Origin: Lachnospiraceae bacterium
Lineage (GTDB): Bacteria > Bacillota > Clostridia > Lachnospirales > Lachnospiraceae
Length of the DNA stretch: 53,698 nt
Assembly (NCBI GenBank): GCA_022791635.1
Contig: JAAVZL010000019.1
Span: 1-53,698 of the forward strand
Direction: 5' to 3'
Shown one piece after another: positions 24,458 through 32,928 of the stretch (the first letter of the stretch is position 1; each line of letters opens with the position of its first letter). Made by a program: the position numbers and the translations under genes. Under the pieces are notes generated by a model. The model was not told the origin of the DNA. It did no database searches and saw nothing but the letters and a program-made list of their open reading frames with translations.

Positions 24458-25981
24458 ATGGCAGATTGTATAGAAAAATATCAGATATTTGATTTAGAGC
24501 TTTCCGGAACCAAAAGCGGGAATCCCTTTACGGAGATTACGGTGACGGCAAAGTTCTCGAACCACGCCCAGAGCATAGAGACAAAGGGCTTTTATAAAGG
24601 GAACGGAATCTATGGCATTCGGTTTATGCCTCAGGAAGAGGGAAGCTGGAGCTATCAGGTGCACAGCAATGATCCCTCCCTAAACGGCGTCACAGGCACC
24701 TTTCTCTGTACACCGCCCCAGCCCGGAAACCACGGAAGAGTTTGTTTAAAGAAAGACGTGAGTCCCAAAGAGGAAGCACATTTTTACGAGACCGAGGAGG
24801 ACTTTCATTTCTGCTATGAGGACGGCACAAGGTTTCAGCCCTTTGGAACCACCTGCTATGCCTGGATCAATCAGGTAGAAGAGGTACAGGAAAGGACCCT
24901 TAGAACCCTCGCAAAAGCGCCCTTCAATAAAATACGCATGTGCATTTTCCCAAAATTCTATACCTACAACACCACAGATCCAGAGCGCTATGTGTTTCCC
25001 GGAAATCCCAGAGACGGCTTTGACTTTACCAGATTTGATCCGATATTTTTCGAAAATCTGGAAAAGCGGATCCGAGAGCTTGATGCCCTCGGAATCGAGG
25101 CGGATATCATTTTGCTGCACCCCTATGATCGGTGGGGCTTTTCCAAAATGACCAGAGAGCAGGATATCTTTTACCTAACCTATGTAGTCCGCCGGCTGTG
25201 CCACTTTAAAAATGTCTGGTGGTCTCTGGCAAATGAGTACGATCTGCTTCCCCATAAGACGGTGGAGGACTGGGAAGCCTATGCCCGGGTGATTATGGGA
25301 AATGATCCCTACGGCCACCTGCGCTCCATCCACAACTGCATCCCACTCTACGACCATAACCGCTCCTGGATCACCCATGTAAGTGTACAGCGGGTGGACG
25401 TATACAAGACGGCGGAAATGGTGACAGACTGGAGAAGCCAATACCGCAAGCCGGTGATTGTGGACGAGGCAGGGTATGAGGGAAATATCGACTTCGGATG
25501 GGGAAATCTGACGGGCCAGGAGCTGACCAGAAGGTTCTGGGAGGGCTGTATGCGGGGCGGCTATGTAAGCCACGGAGAGACCTACATCGACCGGAGCGAA
25601 ACGATCTGGTGGTCCCACGGCGGAGAGCTTCATGGAGACAGCGTGGCGCGGATTGGCTTCCTAAAAGAGATTCTGGGAGAGCTTCCGGAAGAGATTGAGC
25701 CCCTTAGGCTTACGGCAAAGAACCACGAAGAGAACTGGGACAGCGTGTGCCTTCACAAGGAGGACGAATACTATCTGTACTACTACGGATTTTCAAGACC
25801 CCTGTACCGAAATTATACGCTTCCGGACAAGAAGAAATATAAGCTGGAGCTTATTGATACCTGGAATATGACCATCCGGGAGCTGCCGGAGGTTTACGAG
25901 GGAAAGATCCGCATCAAAATGGGCGCCAGACAGTATATGGCGGTGCGGATGAAGGAGATAAGCGGGCCCCTTGAAATTTAG
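24458..25981 (+). CDS. DUF5060/DUF4038-type glycoside hydrolase-like protein
   Basis: A cytoplasmic protein of 507 residues without signal peptide. Residues 1-90 form a DUF5060-like beta domain (SGNPFTEITVTAKFSN, GIYGIRFMPQEEGSWSYQV). A TIM-barrel follows with RFQPFGTTCYAWI, ADIILLHPYDRWGF, WWSLANEYDL (probable acid/base Glu in ANEY) and PVIVDEAGYEG (probable nucleophile Glu). The C-terminal part resembles DUF5605. The ATG at 24458 has GTGGAGGG 7 bases upstream. It probably hydrolyses an imported oligosaccharide or glycoside; the substrate is unknown. Its leader carries the nested E2/P1-B elements. Confidence 0.82.
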   Translation: MADCIEKYQIFDLELSGTKSGNPFTEITVTAKFSNHAQSIETKGFYKGNGIYGIRFMPQEEGSWSYQVHSNDPSLNGVTGTFLCTPPQPGNHGRVCLKKDVSPKEEAHFYETEEDFHFCYEDGTRFQPFGTTCYAWINQVEEVQERTLRTLAKAPFNKIRMCIFPKFYTYNTTDPERYVFPGNPRDGFDFTRFDPIFFENLEKRIRELDALGIEADIILLHPYDRWGFSKMTREQDIFYLTYVVRRLCHFKNVWWSLANEYDLLPHKTVEDWEAYARVIMGNDPYGHLRSIHNCIPLYDHNRSWITHVSVQRVDVYKTAEMVTDWRSQYRKPVIVDEAGYEGNIDFGWGNLTGQELTRRFWEGCMRGGYVSHGETYIDRSETIWWSHGGELHGDSVARIGFLKEILGELPEEIEPLRLTAKNHEENWDSVCLHKEDEYYLYYYGFSRPLYRNYTLPDKKKYKLELIDTWNMTIRELPEVYEGKIRIKMGARQYMAVRMKEISGPLEI

Positions 25982-26055
25982 CAGGAATCTGATTAGAATA
26001 GAGAAGGATAAAACGACGGCATCAGAAGTAGAATTTAAATAAAGGAGAAATGACG

Positions 26056-26091
26056 ATGGTGAAGCAAGTAGTAGGAGAGAGCCTTGCGTAG
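26056..26091 (+). CDS. Mini reading frame overlapping the next lipoprotein start
   Basis: ATG at 26056 follows AAAGGAG with good spacing and encodes MVKQVVGESLA before a stop at 26089-26091, overlapping the TTG start of the lipoprotein in another frame. It is either a translational-coupling leader or the original N terminus of the lipoprotein separated by a small frameshift. Uncertain. Confidence 0.35.
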   Translation: MVKQVVGESLA

Positions 26092-26770
26092 GCGAATGCT
26101 TCTTCCCTGCCTGATCTTGTCGGCAGTACTGTGCGGCTGCGGCGCAGGGGAGAAAACAGGAGAGGTGTCCGTTCCCCAGGTACGGCAGGCAAATGAGTCA
26201 GAGCAGGCAGAGGAAAATAAGACGGAAAGCGTCCCGGAAGAAGGCGAGCCGGCTCCCGGGTTAACGGGATTCGAACCCGGAGCATTTCTGGGAGAGGAGG
26301 AGGTCATCCTTATGGAGGAGGGTGAGCCGGTCAGCGTCTCCTATCGCAGAATACAGGGCATAGACGGCTTTACCATAGCCTACGATCCGGCAGCCTTTAC
26401 CTTGGAGGCCGGGGAAGAAGAGCTGTGCTTTTATGCATCTTCTCACGGACCCGATTCAAAGACACCTGTGTTTGTAAAAATATGGGGAACAGAAGGAGCA
26501 TCCACGGAGGCACTGGCCGATCAGTATGTGGCCGACAGCAATGAAGAATGCACCGTGGAGGAGGTTACCATAGGGGAAGGGGAATACCCGGCCACCTGGA
26601 TCAGCTATGCGGAGGGAACCGAAGGCGACAGCCGTACCTGCGATCTCTATATTTTCCGCTACAACGAGAAGCTTTACACGGTTTGGATGGACTGCTTTGT
26701 GGAAGCCTACGAGGGACTGGGATCCGCACAGGAGAGCATTCTGTCTACCTTACGCTTTGACGAAGGTTAA
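26084..26770 (+). CDS. Lipoprotein of unknown function
   Basis: A secreted lipoprotein of 228 residues. The signal MRRRMLLPCLILSAVLCGCG has a lipobox-like LCGC. An acidic linker (about 30-60) is followed by a domain with FTIAYDPAAFTLEAG, VFVKIW, ATWISYAEG and YIFRYNEKLYTVWMDC, which looks like a PsbP/DUF1795-type beta domain. I use the TTG at 26084 with AGGAGAG upstream; ATG at 26096 is the alternative. See the overlapping mini frame. Confidence 0.72.
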   Translation: MRRRMLLPCLILSAVLCGCGAGEKTGEVSVPQVRQANESEQAEENKTESVPEEGEPAPGLTGFEPGAFLGEEEVILMEEGEPVSVSYRRIQGIDGFTIAYDPAAFTLEAGEEELCFYASSHGPDSKTPVFVKIWGTEGASTEALADQYVADSNEECTVEEVTIGEGEYPATWISYAEGTEGDSRTCDLYIFRYNEKLYTVWMDCFVEAYEGLGSAQESILSTLRFDEG

Positions 26771-26795
26771 AAAACAGGATAAGGAATCAACTCAC

Positions 26796-27749
26796 ATGAA
26801 TGCACGACAGATAAGACAATCTTTCATATTACTGTTAACCGCCATAATCTGGGGAGTGGCCTTCGTAGCCCAGAGTGTAGGCATGGACTACGTGGGCCCC
26901 TTCACCTTTATCTGTGTCCGCTCCCTCATCGGCGGTCTGGTGCTGCTTCCGTGTATCACCCTGCTTGGCCGCTTAAACGTGCAGCAGGAGCAGTCCCTTC
27001 CCACAGACAGAAAAAGCGGCCAGACGCCCCGCAAAAAAGCCGATGCAAAAAAGCTGGCCTTAGGCGGCGTTTGCTGCGGACTGGCCCTCTGCGCGGCAAG
27101 CTGCTTTCAGCAGTTTGGAATCCTTTACACCAGCGTGGGAAAGGCAGGCTTTCTCACCGCCTTCTATATTATAATTGTACCCATTCTGGGCCTCTTTTTT
27201 GGCAAAAAATGCGGTCCCTTTGTCTGGATAGGCGTAGCTCTGGCCCTGGCAGGCCTCTATTTTCTCTGCATGACCGAGAGCCTGCGTCTTGGGATTGGCG
27301 ATATTCTGGTATTTATCTGCGCCTGTCTTTTTTCGGTTCATATTTTGGTGATTGACTATTTCACCCAATATGTAGACGGCGTTAAGATGTCCTGTATCCA
27401 ATTTTTTGTCTGCGGAGCCGCCTCCGGCATTGCTATGCTGATCTTCGAAAAGCCGGAGCTTACACAGCTGTTTGCCGCCTGGAAGCCCATCCTCTACGCA
27501 GGCGTTCTCTCAAGTGGAGCCGGTTATACCTTGCAGATTGTGGGTCAAAAAGACATGAACCCTACCGTGGCTTCCCTTATCATGAGCCTGGAATCCGTGG
27601 TGTCCGTCCTGGCCGGTATGCTGCTTTTAAATCAGCGCCTGACCAACAGGGAGCTTTTAGGCTGCGTGCTTATGTTCACCGCCATTGTTCTGGCTCAGCT
27701 GCCACAGAAAAGAGTGGGAAAGCAGGGTTTCGCTGATAGCTCTGGTTGA
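26796..27749 (+). CDS. EamA-family (DMT) transporter
   Basis: A membrane protein of 317 residues with ten hydrophobic spans in two EamA repeats: SFILLLTAIIWGVAFVAQ at the start and LSSGAGYTLQIVGQKDMNPTVASLIMSLESVVSVLAGMLLLNQ in the second half. A polar, basic loop (about 65-85, QQEQSLPTDRKSGQTPRKKAD) lies after span 2 and is longer than usual. ATG at 26796 opens the first span; longer readings from 26607 overlap the lipoprotein gene. Export or uptake of small metabolites is typical; the substrate is unknown. Confidence 0.88.
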   Translation: MNARQIRQSFILLLTAIIWGVAFVAQSVGMDYVGPFTFICVRSLIGGLVLLPCITLLGRLNVQQEQSLPTDRKSGQTPRKKADAKKLALGGVCCGLALCAASCFQQFGILYTSVGKAGFLTAFYIIIVPILGLFFGKKCGPFVWIGVALALAGLYFLCMTESLRLGIGDILVFICACLFSVHILVIDYFTQYVDGVKMSCIQFFVCGAASGIAMLIFEKPELTQLFAAWKPILYAGVLSSGAGYTLQIVGQKDMNPTVASLIMSLESVVSVLAGMLLLNQRLTNRELLGCVLMFTAIVLAQLPQKRVGKQGFADSSG

Positions 27750-27805
27750 ATTTTCCAGCCTGATCTACTATAATAATATGTGACGAAATGAAAGGGACAA
27801 TCCCC

Positions 27806-29131
27806 ATGACGAAATTACTATTTATATCCCTTGGCTGTGACAAGAACCTGGTAGACTCGGAACAAATGCTGGGGCTTTTGGAGGAGAAGGGCTATGCTTT
27901 TACCGATGACGAAGCGGAAGCGGAAGTGATTGTAATCAATACCTGCTGCTTTATCAACGACGCCAAGGAGGAAAGCATCAACACCATCCTTAAGATGGCG
28001 GAATACCGAAAGTCCGGTCCCTGCAAAGCTCTCATTGTCGCCGGGTGCCTGGCACAGCGCTACCATCAGGAGATCCAGGAAGAGATTCCGGAGGTGGACG
28101 CTGTTTTGGGCACCACTGCTTACGACGCCCTCCCGGAGATTCTCGACCATGTGAGAAACGGCGCAAGAGAACAGAGGCTTGCGGATCTAAACCGCCTGGT
28201 AAGACCAAAGACAAAGCGCCAGCTTACCACCGGCGGCCATTACGCCTACCTGAAAATCGCCGAGGGCTGCGACAAGCACTGCACCTATTGCATCATCCCC
28301 AAGGTACGGGGCTCCTACCGAAGCGTTCCTATGGAACAGCTTTTGGAGGAAGCGGCAGGCCTGGCGGAGCAGGGGGTAAAGGAGCTCATTCTGGTAGCTC
28401 AGGAGACGACTCTTTACGGCCTCGATCTTTACGGAGAAAAGCGTCTTCCTGCGCTTCTTAAGGGGCTGTGCAAAATCAGAGGCTTACGCTGGATACGCCT
28501 TCAGTACTGCTACCCGGAGGAGATGACAAGGGAGCTGATAGAGGTCATAAAAGAAGAACCGAAGATCTGCCATTACCTGGATCTGCCCATTCAGCATGCC
28601 TCCGACCGTATGTTAAAGCGCATGGGAAGAAAAACCACCAGGGAGCATTTGGAGGGGATCCTGAGGGACATAAGAGCCGCCATTCCGGATATCTGCCTGC
28701 GCACCACGCTTATCACCGGCTTTCCGGGAGAGACGGAGGAAGACCACGAAGAGCTGATGGCCTTCATAGATGCCTGGGAATTTGACCGGCTGGGCGTCTT
28801 TACCTACTCCCAGGAGGAGGACACTTTGGCAGCCGAGATGCCGGATCAGGTTCCCGAGGAGGTAAAAGAGGATCGCAAGGCCCGGCTTATGGAGCTTCAG
28901 CAGGAGATTGCCTTTGACAAGGCCGAAGCCATGACGGGCCGGGAGCTTAGGGTGCTGATTGAAGGACAGGTATCCGGAGAGAACGTCTATGTAGGCCGCA
29001 CCTACCGGGACGCCCCGGATGTGGACGGATATATTTTTATCAATACAGAGGAAACCCTGGTGAGCGGGGACTTTGCCAGAGTCCGTGTCACAGGCGCTTA
29101 CGAATATGATTTAATAGGAGAGCTATTATGA
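27806..29131 (+). CDS. rimO: Ribosomal protein S12 methylthiotransferase RimO
   Basis: A radical-SAM methylthiotransferase of 441 residues. The N-terminal UPF0004 domain has Cys11, Cys47 and Cys81 for one 4Fe-4S cluster (SLGCDKN, INTCCF, VAGCLAQ). The radical-SAM cluster is CDKHCTYC (Cys155, 159, 162). A C-terminal TRAM domain ends the protein. It lies upstream of pgsA, overlapping by four bases (ATGA). ATG at 27806 has AAAGGGAC upstream; 27788 is a weaker alternative. It modifies Asp88 of S12; S12 rather than tRNA is favoured by the SLGCDKN motif. Confidence 0.95.
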   Translation: MTKLLFISLGCDKNLVDSEQMLGLLEEKGYAFTDDEAEAEVIVINTCCFINDAKEESINTILKMAEYRKSGPCKALIVAGCLAQRYHQEIQEEIPEVDAVLGTTAYDALPEILDHVRNGAREQRLADLNRLVRPKTKRQLTTGGHYAYLKIAEGCDKHCTYCIIPKVRGSYRSVPMEQLLEEAAGLAEQGVKELILVAQETTLYGLDLYGEKRLPALLKGLCKIRGLRWIRLQYCYPEEMTRELIEVIKEEPKICHYLDLPIQHASDRMLKRMGRKTTREHLEGILRDIRAAIPDICLRTTLITGFPGETEEDHEELMAFIDAWEFDRLGVFTYSQEEDTLAAEMPDQVPEEVKEDRKARLMELQQEIAFDKAEAMTGRELRVLIEGQVSGENVYVGRTYRDAPDVDGYIFINTEETLVSGDFARVRVTGAYEYDLIGELL

Positions 29132-29670
29132 ATCTGCCAAACAAACTAACCGTCCTGCGGGTGATTTTGATCCCGTTTTTCGTCCTGTTTATGCTCACGA
29201 ATCTGGGAGGTGAGCAGGGAAAGTACTATGCGCTGGCTATTTTTATTCTTGCAAGCCTCACGGATCTGCTGGACGGGAAAATCGCCCGAAAGTACAACCT
29301 GGTCACAAACTTCGGAAAATTTATGGATCCTCTGGCCGACAAGCTTCTGGTCTGTTCTGCCATGATTTGTCTTGTGGAGCAAAAGAGACTGGCCGCCTGG
29401 ATTGTTATCATCATTATTGCCCGTGAATTCATTATCAGCGGTTTTCGTCTGGTTGCCTCGGATAATGGAGTGGTGATTGCGGCAAGCTATTGGGGGAAGT
29501 TTAAAACCACCTTTCAGATGCTGATGATCATTTTGCTGATTCTGGATCTTGGAGGAAGCTTTGCGGTGATAGAAACCGTCGTAACCTGGATTGCCCTCAT
29601 TTTGACGGTGATTTCCCTGGTGGATTACCTGGTGAAAAATAAGGGCGTATTACTGGAAGGAGATATCTGA
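29128..29670 (+). CDS. pgsA: CDP-diacylglycerol-glycerol-3-phosphate 3-phosphatidyltransferase
   Basis: An integral membrane protein of 180 residues with the CDP-alcohol phosphotransferase signature DGKIARKYNLVTNFGKFMDPLADK written as D-G-x2-A-R-x8-G-x3-D-x3-D. It makes phosphatidylglycerol phosphate from CDP-DAG. Its ATG overlaps the rimO stop, and its stop is one base before cinA. The rimO-pgsA-cinA order is common in Firmicutes. Confidence 0.95.
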   Translation: MNLPNKLTVLRVILIPFFVLFMLTNLGGEQGKYYALAIFILASLTDLLDGKIARKYNLVTNFGKFMDPLADKLLVCSAMICLVEQKRLAAWIVIIIIAREFIISGFRLVASDNGVVIAASYWGKFKTTFQMLMIILLILDLGGSFAVIETVVTWIALILTVISLVDYLVKNKGVLLEGDI

Positions 29671-29671
29671 C

Positions 29672-30922
29672 ATGATTGTAGAACTGATTTCCGTGGGGAC
29701 CGAGATCCTGCTGGGAAACATTGTGAACACCAACGCGGCGTACCTCTCGGAGAAGTGTGCCCAGCTTGGCCTTTCCCTCTATTATCAGACCGTGGTGGGG
29801 GACAATCCGGATCGTCTGGAGGAAACCTTAAGGCTGGCTCTTGGACGCTCCGATGTGGTGATTCTGGGAGGGGGCTTAGGACCCACCCAGGACGACCTGA
29901 CAAAGGAAGTGGCTGCCAGGGTTCTTGGAAAAAAGCTTGTGGAGGATCCCCACAGCCGGGAGCTGATTCAGAGGTTCTTCGATACCAGAGGCATGAAAGA
30001 GATCACGGAGAACAACTGGAAGCAGGCGCTTGTTCCGGAGGGAGCCATTGTAGTGGATAATGACAACGGAACGGCTCCCGGGCTGATTCTGGAGGAGGGA
30101 GAGAAGATTGTGATTCTCCTGCCGGGACCGCCGGGAGAGATGAAGCCCATGTTTGAAAAGGATATTTTTCCCTATCTCAACAAGAAGCAGCCGGAGGTCA
30201 TTGTGTCGGAAATGATCAAGATCTGCGGCATGGGAGAGAGCAAGGTGGAGTCCATGATAAGGGATCTCATTGAAAAGCAGAGCAATCCCACCATTGCCAC
30301 CTACGCCAAGATTGGAGAGGTTCATCTTAGGCTTACCGCCAAGGCGGCGGATGAGGCGGCGGCCAAAAAGCTGATGAAGCCTGTGATCCGGGAGCTTAAG
30401 GTGCGCTTCGGCGGTCACATCTACACCACCGACGAGATGGTGACTCTGGAGGAATCCGTGGTTGGCCTTTTAAAGGAGCAGCAGCTAACCTTAACCACGG
30501 TGGAATCCTGTACGGGCGGTCTTTTTACCGGACGTCTGGTGAATGTACAGGGAGCCTCCGAGGTCTTAAAGCAGGGCTTTATCACCTATTCCAACAAGGC
30601 CAAGCGCAAGCTTATCGGCGTCAAGAAGCTGACCCTGAAGGAATTCGGAGCCGTCAGCGATAAGACGGCCAAGGAGATGGCAAAGGGAGCCATTCTGACC
30701 ACCGGATCCGATGTGGCCGTATCCATCACCGGGATTGCCGGACCAGACGGGGGAACAAAGGAAAAGCCTGTGGGATTGGTATATATTGCCGTGTCGGTGA
30801 AGGGAGCTATGCAGGTGGAGGAGTATCATTTTACCGGAAACCGTATGAAGATCCGGGAGAGCGCCGTGACGGCGGCTTTGACCCTTCTTCGCACCAGTAT
30901 TTTAGAGACCATCAAATTTTAA
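29672..30922 (+). CDS. cinA: CinA: competence/damage-inducible protein, nicotinamide-nucleotide amidase
   Basis: A protein of 416 residues with an N-terminal MoaB/Mog-like domain ([48 protein letters not shown]) and a C-terminal CinA amidase domain ([47 protein letters not shown]). GGAAGGAGA precedes the ATG. It recycles pyridine nucleotides by deamidating NMN; in other bacteria it is also linked to competence. Confidence 0.95.
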   Translation: MIVELISVGTEILLGNIVNTNAAYLSEKCAQLGLSLYYQTVVGDNPDRLEETLRLALGRSDVVILGGGLGPTQDDLTKEVAARVLGKKLVEDPHSRELIQRFFDTRGMKEITENNWKQALVPEGAIVVDNDNGTAPGLILEEGEKIVILLPGPPGEMKPMFEKDIFPYLNKKQPEVIVSEMIKICGMGESKVESMIRDLIEKQSNPTIATYAKIGEVHLRLTAKAADEAAAKKLMKPVIRELKVRFGGHIYTTDEMVTLEESVVGLLKEQQLTLTTVESCTGGLFTGRLVNVQGASEVLKQGFITYSNKAKRKLIGVKKLTLKEFGAVSDKTAKEMAKGAILTTGSDVAVSITGIAGPDGGTKEKPVGLVYIAVSVKGAMQVEEYHFTGNRMKIRESAVTAALTLLRTSILETIKF

Positions 30923-30935
30923 GGAGCAGACAGCC

Positions 30936-31382
30936 ATGCCGGAACAGAAGAAAACCATACGGATTAAATATTTTACGGATAAAATTGAGCATCTGGCCTA
31001 TATCGGAGGAAAATCCGATTGGATCGATCTAAGGGCCGCAGAGGATGTCACCATGAAGGCGGGAGAATTCCGTCTGATTCCCTTAGGCGTCGCAATGGAG
31101 CTTCCCAAGGGCTATGAGGCCCATGTGGTCCCCAGAAGCAGTACCTTTAAAAATTTCGGAATTATCCAGACCAACAGTATGGGGGTCATAGACGAGACCT
31201 ACTGCGGCGACAACGATCAGTGGTTTATGCCGGCCTACGCACTTCGGGACACCCAGATTCATACAAACGATCGGATCTGCCAGTTCCGAATCATGGAGCA
31301 TCAGCCGGAGCTTTCCTTTGAGGAGACGGATGCCCTTCTGCACGGAGATCGGGGAGGCTTTGGCAGTACCGGAAAGGCGTGA
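30936..31382 (+). CDS. dut: dUTP diphosphatase
   Basis: A trimeric-type dUTPase of 148 residues. Motifs: [12 protein letters not shown] (motif 1), [11 protein letters not shown] (2), [14 protein letters not shown] (3), RICQFRI (4) and RGGFGSTG (5). It prevents uracil incorporation and supplies dUMP for dTMP synthesis. Start is ATG with AAGGAG upstream. It is followed by a Ppx/GppA gene four bases after its stop. Confidence 0.94.
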   Translation: MPEQKKTIRIKYFTDKIEHLAYIGGKSDWIDLRAAEDVTMKAGEFRLIPLGVAMELPKGYEAHVVPRSSTFKNFGIIQTNSMGVIDETYCGDNDQWFMPAYALRDTQIHTNDRICQFRIMEHQPELSFEETDALLHGDRGGFGSTGKA

Positions 31383-31386
31383 GAAT

Positions 31387-32925
31387 ATGCAGATAATAAC
31401 CTTTGCAGCAATTGATATCGGTTCCTACGAGGTGGGAATGAAGATTTTAGAATTGGTACCCAAGACAGGCATCCGGGAGGTGGACCATATCCGCCACGGC
31501 ATTGAGCTTGGCCGGGACGCCTATAGCAGGGGAAAAATCGGCAATGAGATGCTGGAGGAGCTTTGCCGGGTTCTGGAGGATTTTACCCGGATTATGAAGG
31601 AGTACCAGGTGGACGATTACCGGGCCTGCGCCACCAGCGCCATCCGGGAGACCAGTAACTGTCTTTTGATTCTGGACAAGATCCGGGTGCGCACAGGTCT
31701 TGAGGTAGAGATCTTAAGCAACTCCGAGCAGCGGTTTCTGGGTTACAAGTCCATTGCCTCCAACGAGGAATCCTTCCAGAAAATCATCCAGAAGGGAACT
31801 GCCATCGTAGACGTGGGAGGGGGAAGCATCCAGATTTCCCTCTTTGACAAGGACGCTCTTGTTTCCACCCAAAATATGCGTCTGGGCACCATGCGTATCC
31901 GGGAGCGTCTGGCAGAGGTGGAGAGCCGCACCAATCATTTCGGAGACATCATTGAGGAAATGATCAACAATGAGCTGAAAAGCTACAAGCGGCTGTACTT
32001 AAAGGACCGTGAGATTAAAAATATGATTTTGGTGGGAGACTATATTACCCAGTTTATGCAGCATAGCTCTATGGAGCACAGCCTGATGCTGAGCCGGGAG
32101 GAGTACATGCAGCTCTACCAGGAGATTATGACCCGGACTCCCCAGGCCATGGTACAGCGTCTGGGACTGGTATCGGAAAATGTGTCCCTCATTATGCCGG
32201 CCCTGATTATCTATAAGCGTCTGATTGAGGAGACGGGGGCGGAGACCATCTGGATTCCGGGCCTCAACCTAAGCGACGGTCTGGCCTACGATTATGCGGA
32301 GCGCAAAAAGATTTTTAAGTCCTCCCACAACTTTGAAAATGACATCGTGGAGGCGGCCAAGAACATTGCCAAGCGCTACCAGAGCAACAAGACTCACCTG
32401 GCGGGGACGGAATATCTGGCCCTGACCATCTTTGATAAAATGAAGCGGATCCACGGCATGGGAAGACGGGAACGCCTGCTGCTTCAGATTGCGGTGCTCC
32501 TTCACGACTGCGGCAAGTATATCAGCATGAACCGCACGGCAGAGTGTTCCTATGAGATTGTGATGTCCACGGAGATCATCGGACTTTCCCACCGGGAGCG
32601 GGAGATTATTGCCAGCGCTATCCGCTTTAACACGGAGGAATTTGCCTCCTTTGAGGAGTTTTCCATTGGCTCCAGTCTGGATCGGCAGGATTATCTTCTG
32701 ACCGCCAAGCTAAGCGCTATCCTTCGGGTGGCCAACTCCATGGACCGAAGCCACAATCAGAAGTTCAAGAATGTGAAGGTCACCTTAAAGGAGCGGGAGC
32801 TTCTGGTGGTGGTGGACACGGTGGAGGATATTACCCTGGAGCAGGGACTTTTCTCCCACAAGGCGGAATTTTTTGAGACGATTTTCAGTATCCGGCCCGT
32901 AATCAGGCAGAAAAGGCAGGTGTAG
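31387..32925 (+). CDS. Ppx/GppA phosphatase with C-terminal HD domain
   Basis: A protein of 512 residues. The N-terminal actin-like exopolyphosphatase/pppGpp phosphatase domain shows FAAIDIGSYEVGMKI, CATSAIRE, IVDVGGGSIQIS and LNLSDGLAYD. From about residue 310 an HD domain follows: LLQIAVLLHDCGKYISM. The ATG at 31387 starts exactly at the conserved strand; longer readings overlap dut. The ppk gene begins 3 bases after it, so polyphosphate synthesis and breakdown (or alarmone control) are coupled. The exact substrate is not decidable from sequence alone. Confidence 0.9.
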   Translation: MQIITFAAIDIGSYEVGMKILELVPKTGIREVDHIRHGIELGRDAYSRGKIGNEMLEELCRVLEDFTRIMKEYQVDDYRACATSAIRETSNCLLILDKIRVRTGLEVEILSNSEQRFLGYKSIASNEESFQKIIQKGTAIVDVGGGSIQISLFDKDALVSTQNMRLGTMRIRERLAEVESRTNHFGDIIEEMINNELKSYKRLYLKDREIKNMILVGDYITQFMQHSSMEHSLMLSREEYMQLYQEIMTRTPQAMVQRLGLVSENVSLIMPALIIYKRLIEETGAETIWIPGLNLSDGLAYDYAERKKIFKSSHNFENDIVEAAKNIAKRYQSNKTHLAGTEYLALTIFDKMKRIHGMGRRERLLLQIAVLLHDCGKYISMNRTAECSYEIVMSTEIIGLSHREREIIASAIRFNTEEFASFEEFSIGSSLDRQDYLLTAKLSAILRVANSMDRSHNQKFKNVKVTLKERELLVVVDTVEDITLEQGLFSHKAEFFETIFSIRPVIRQKRQV

Positions 32926-32928
32926 AAA

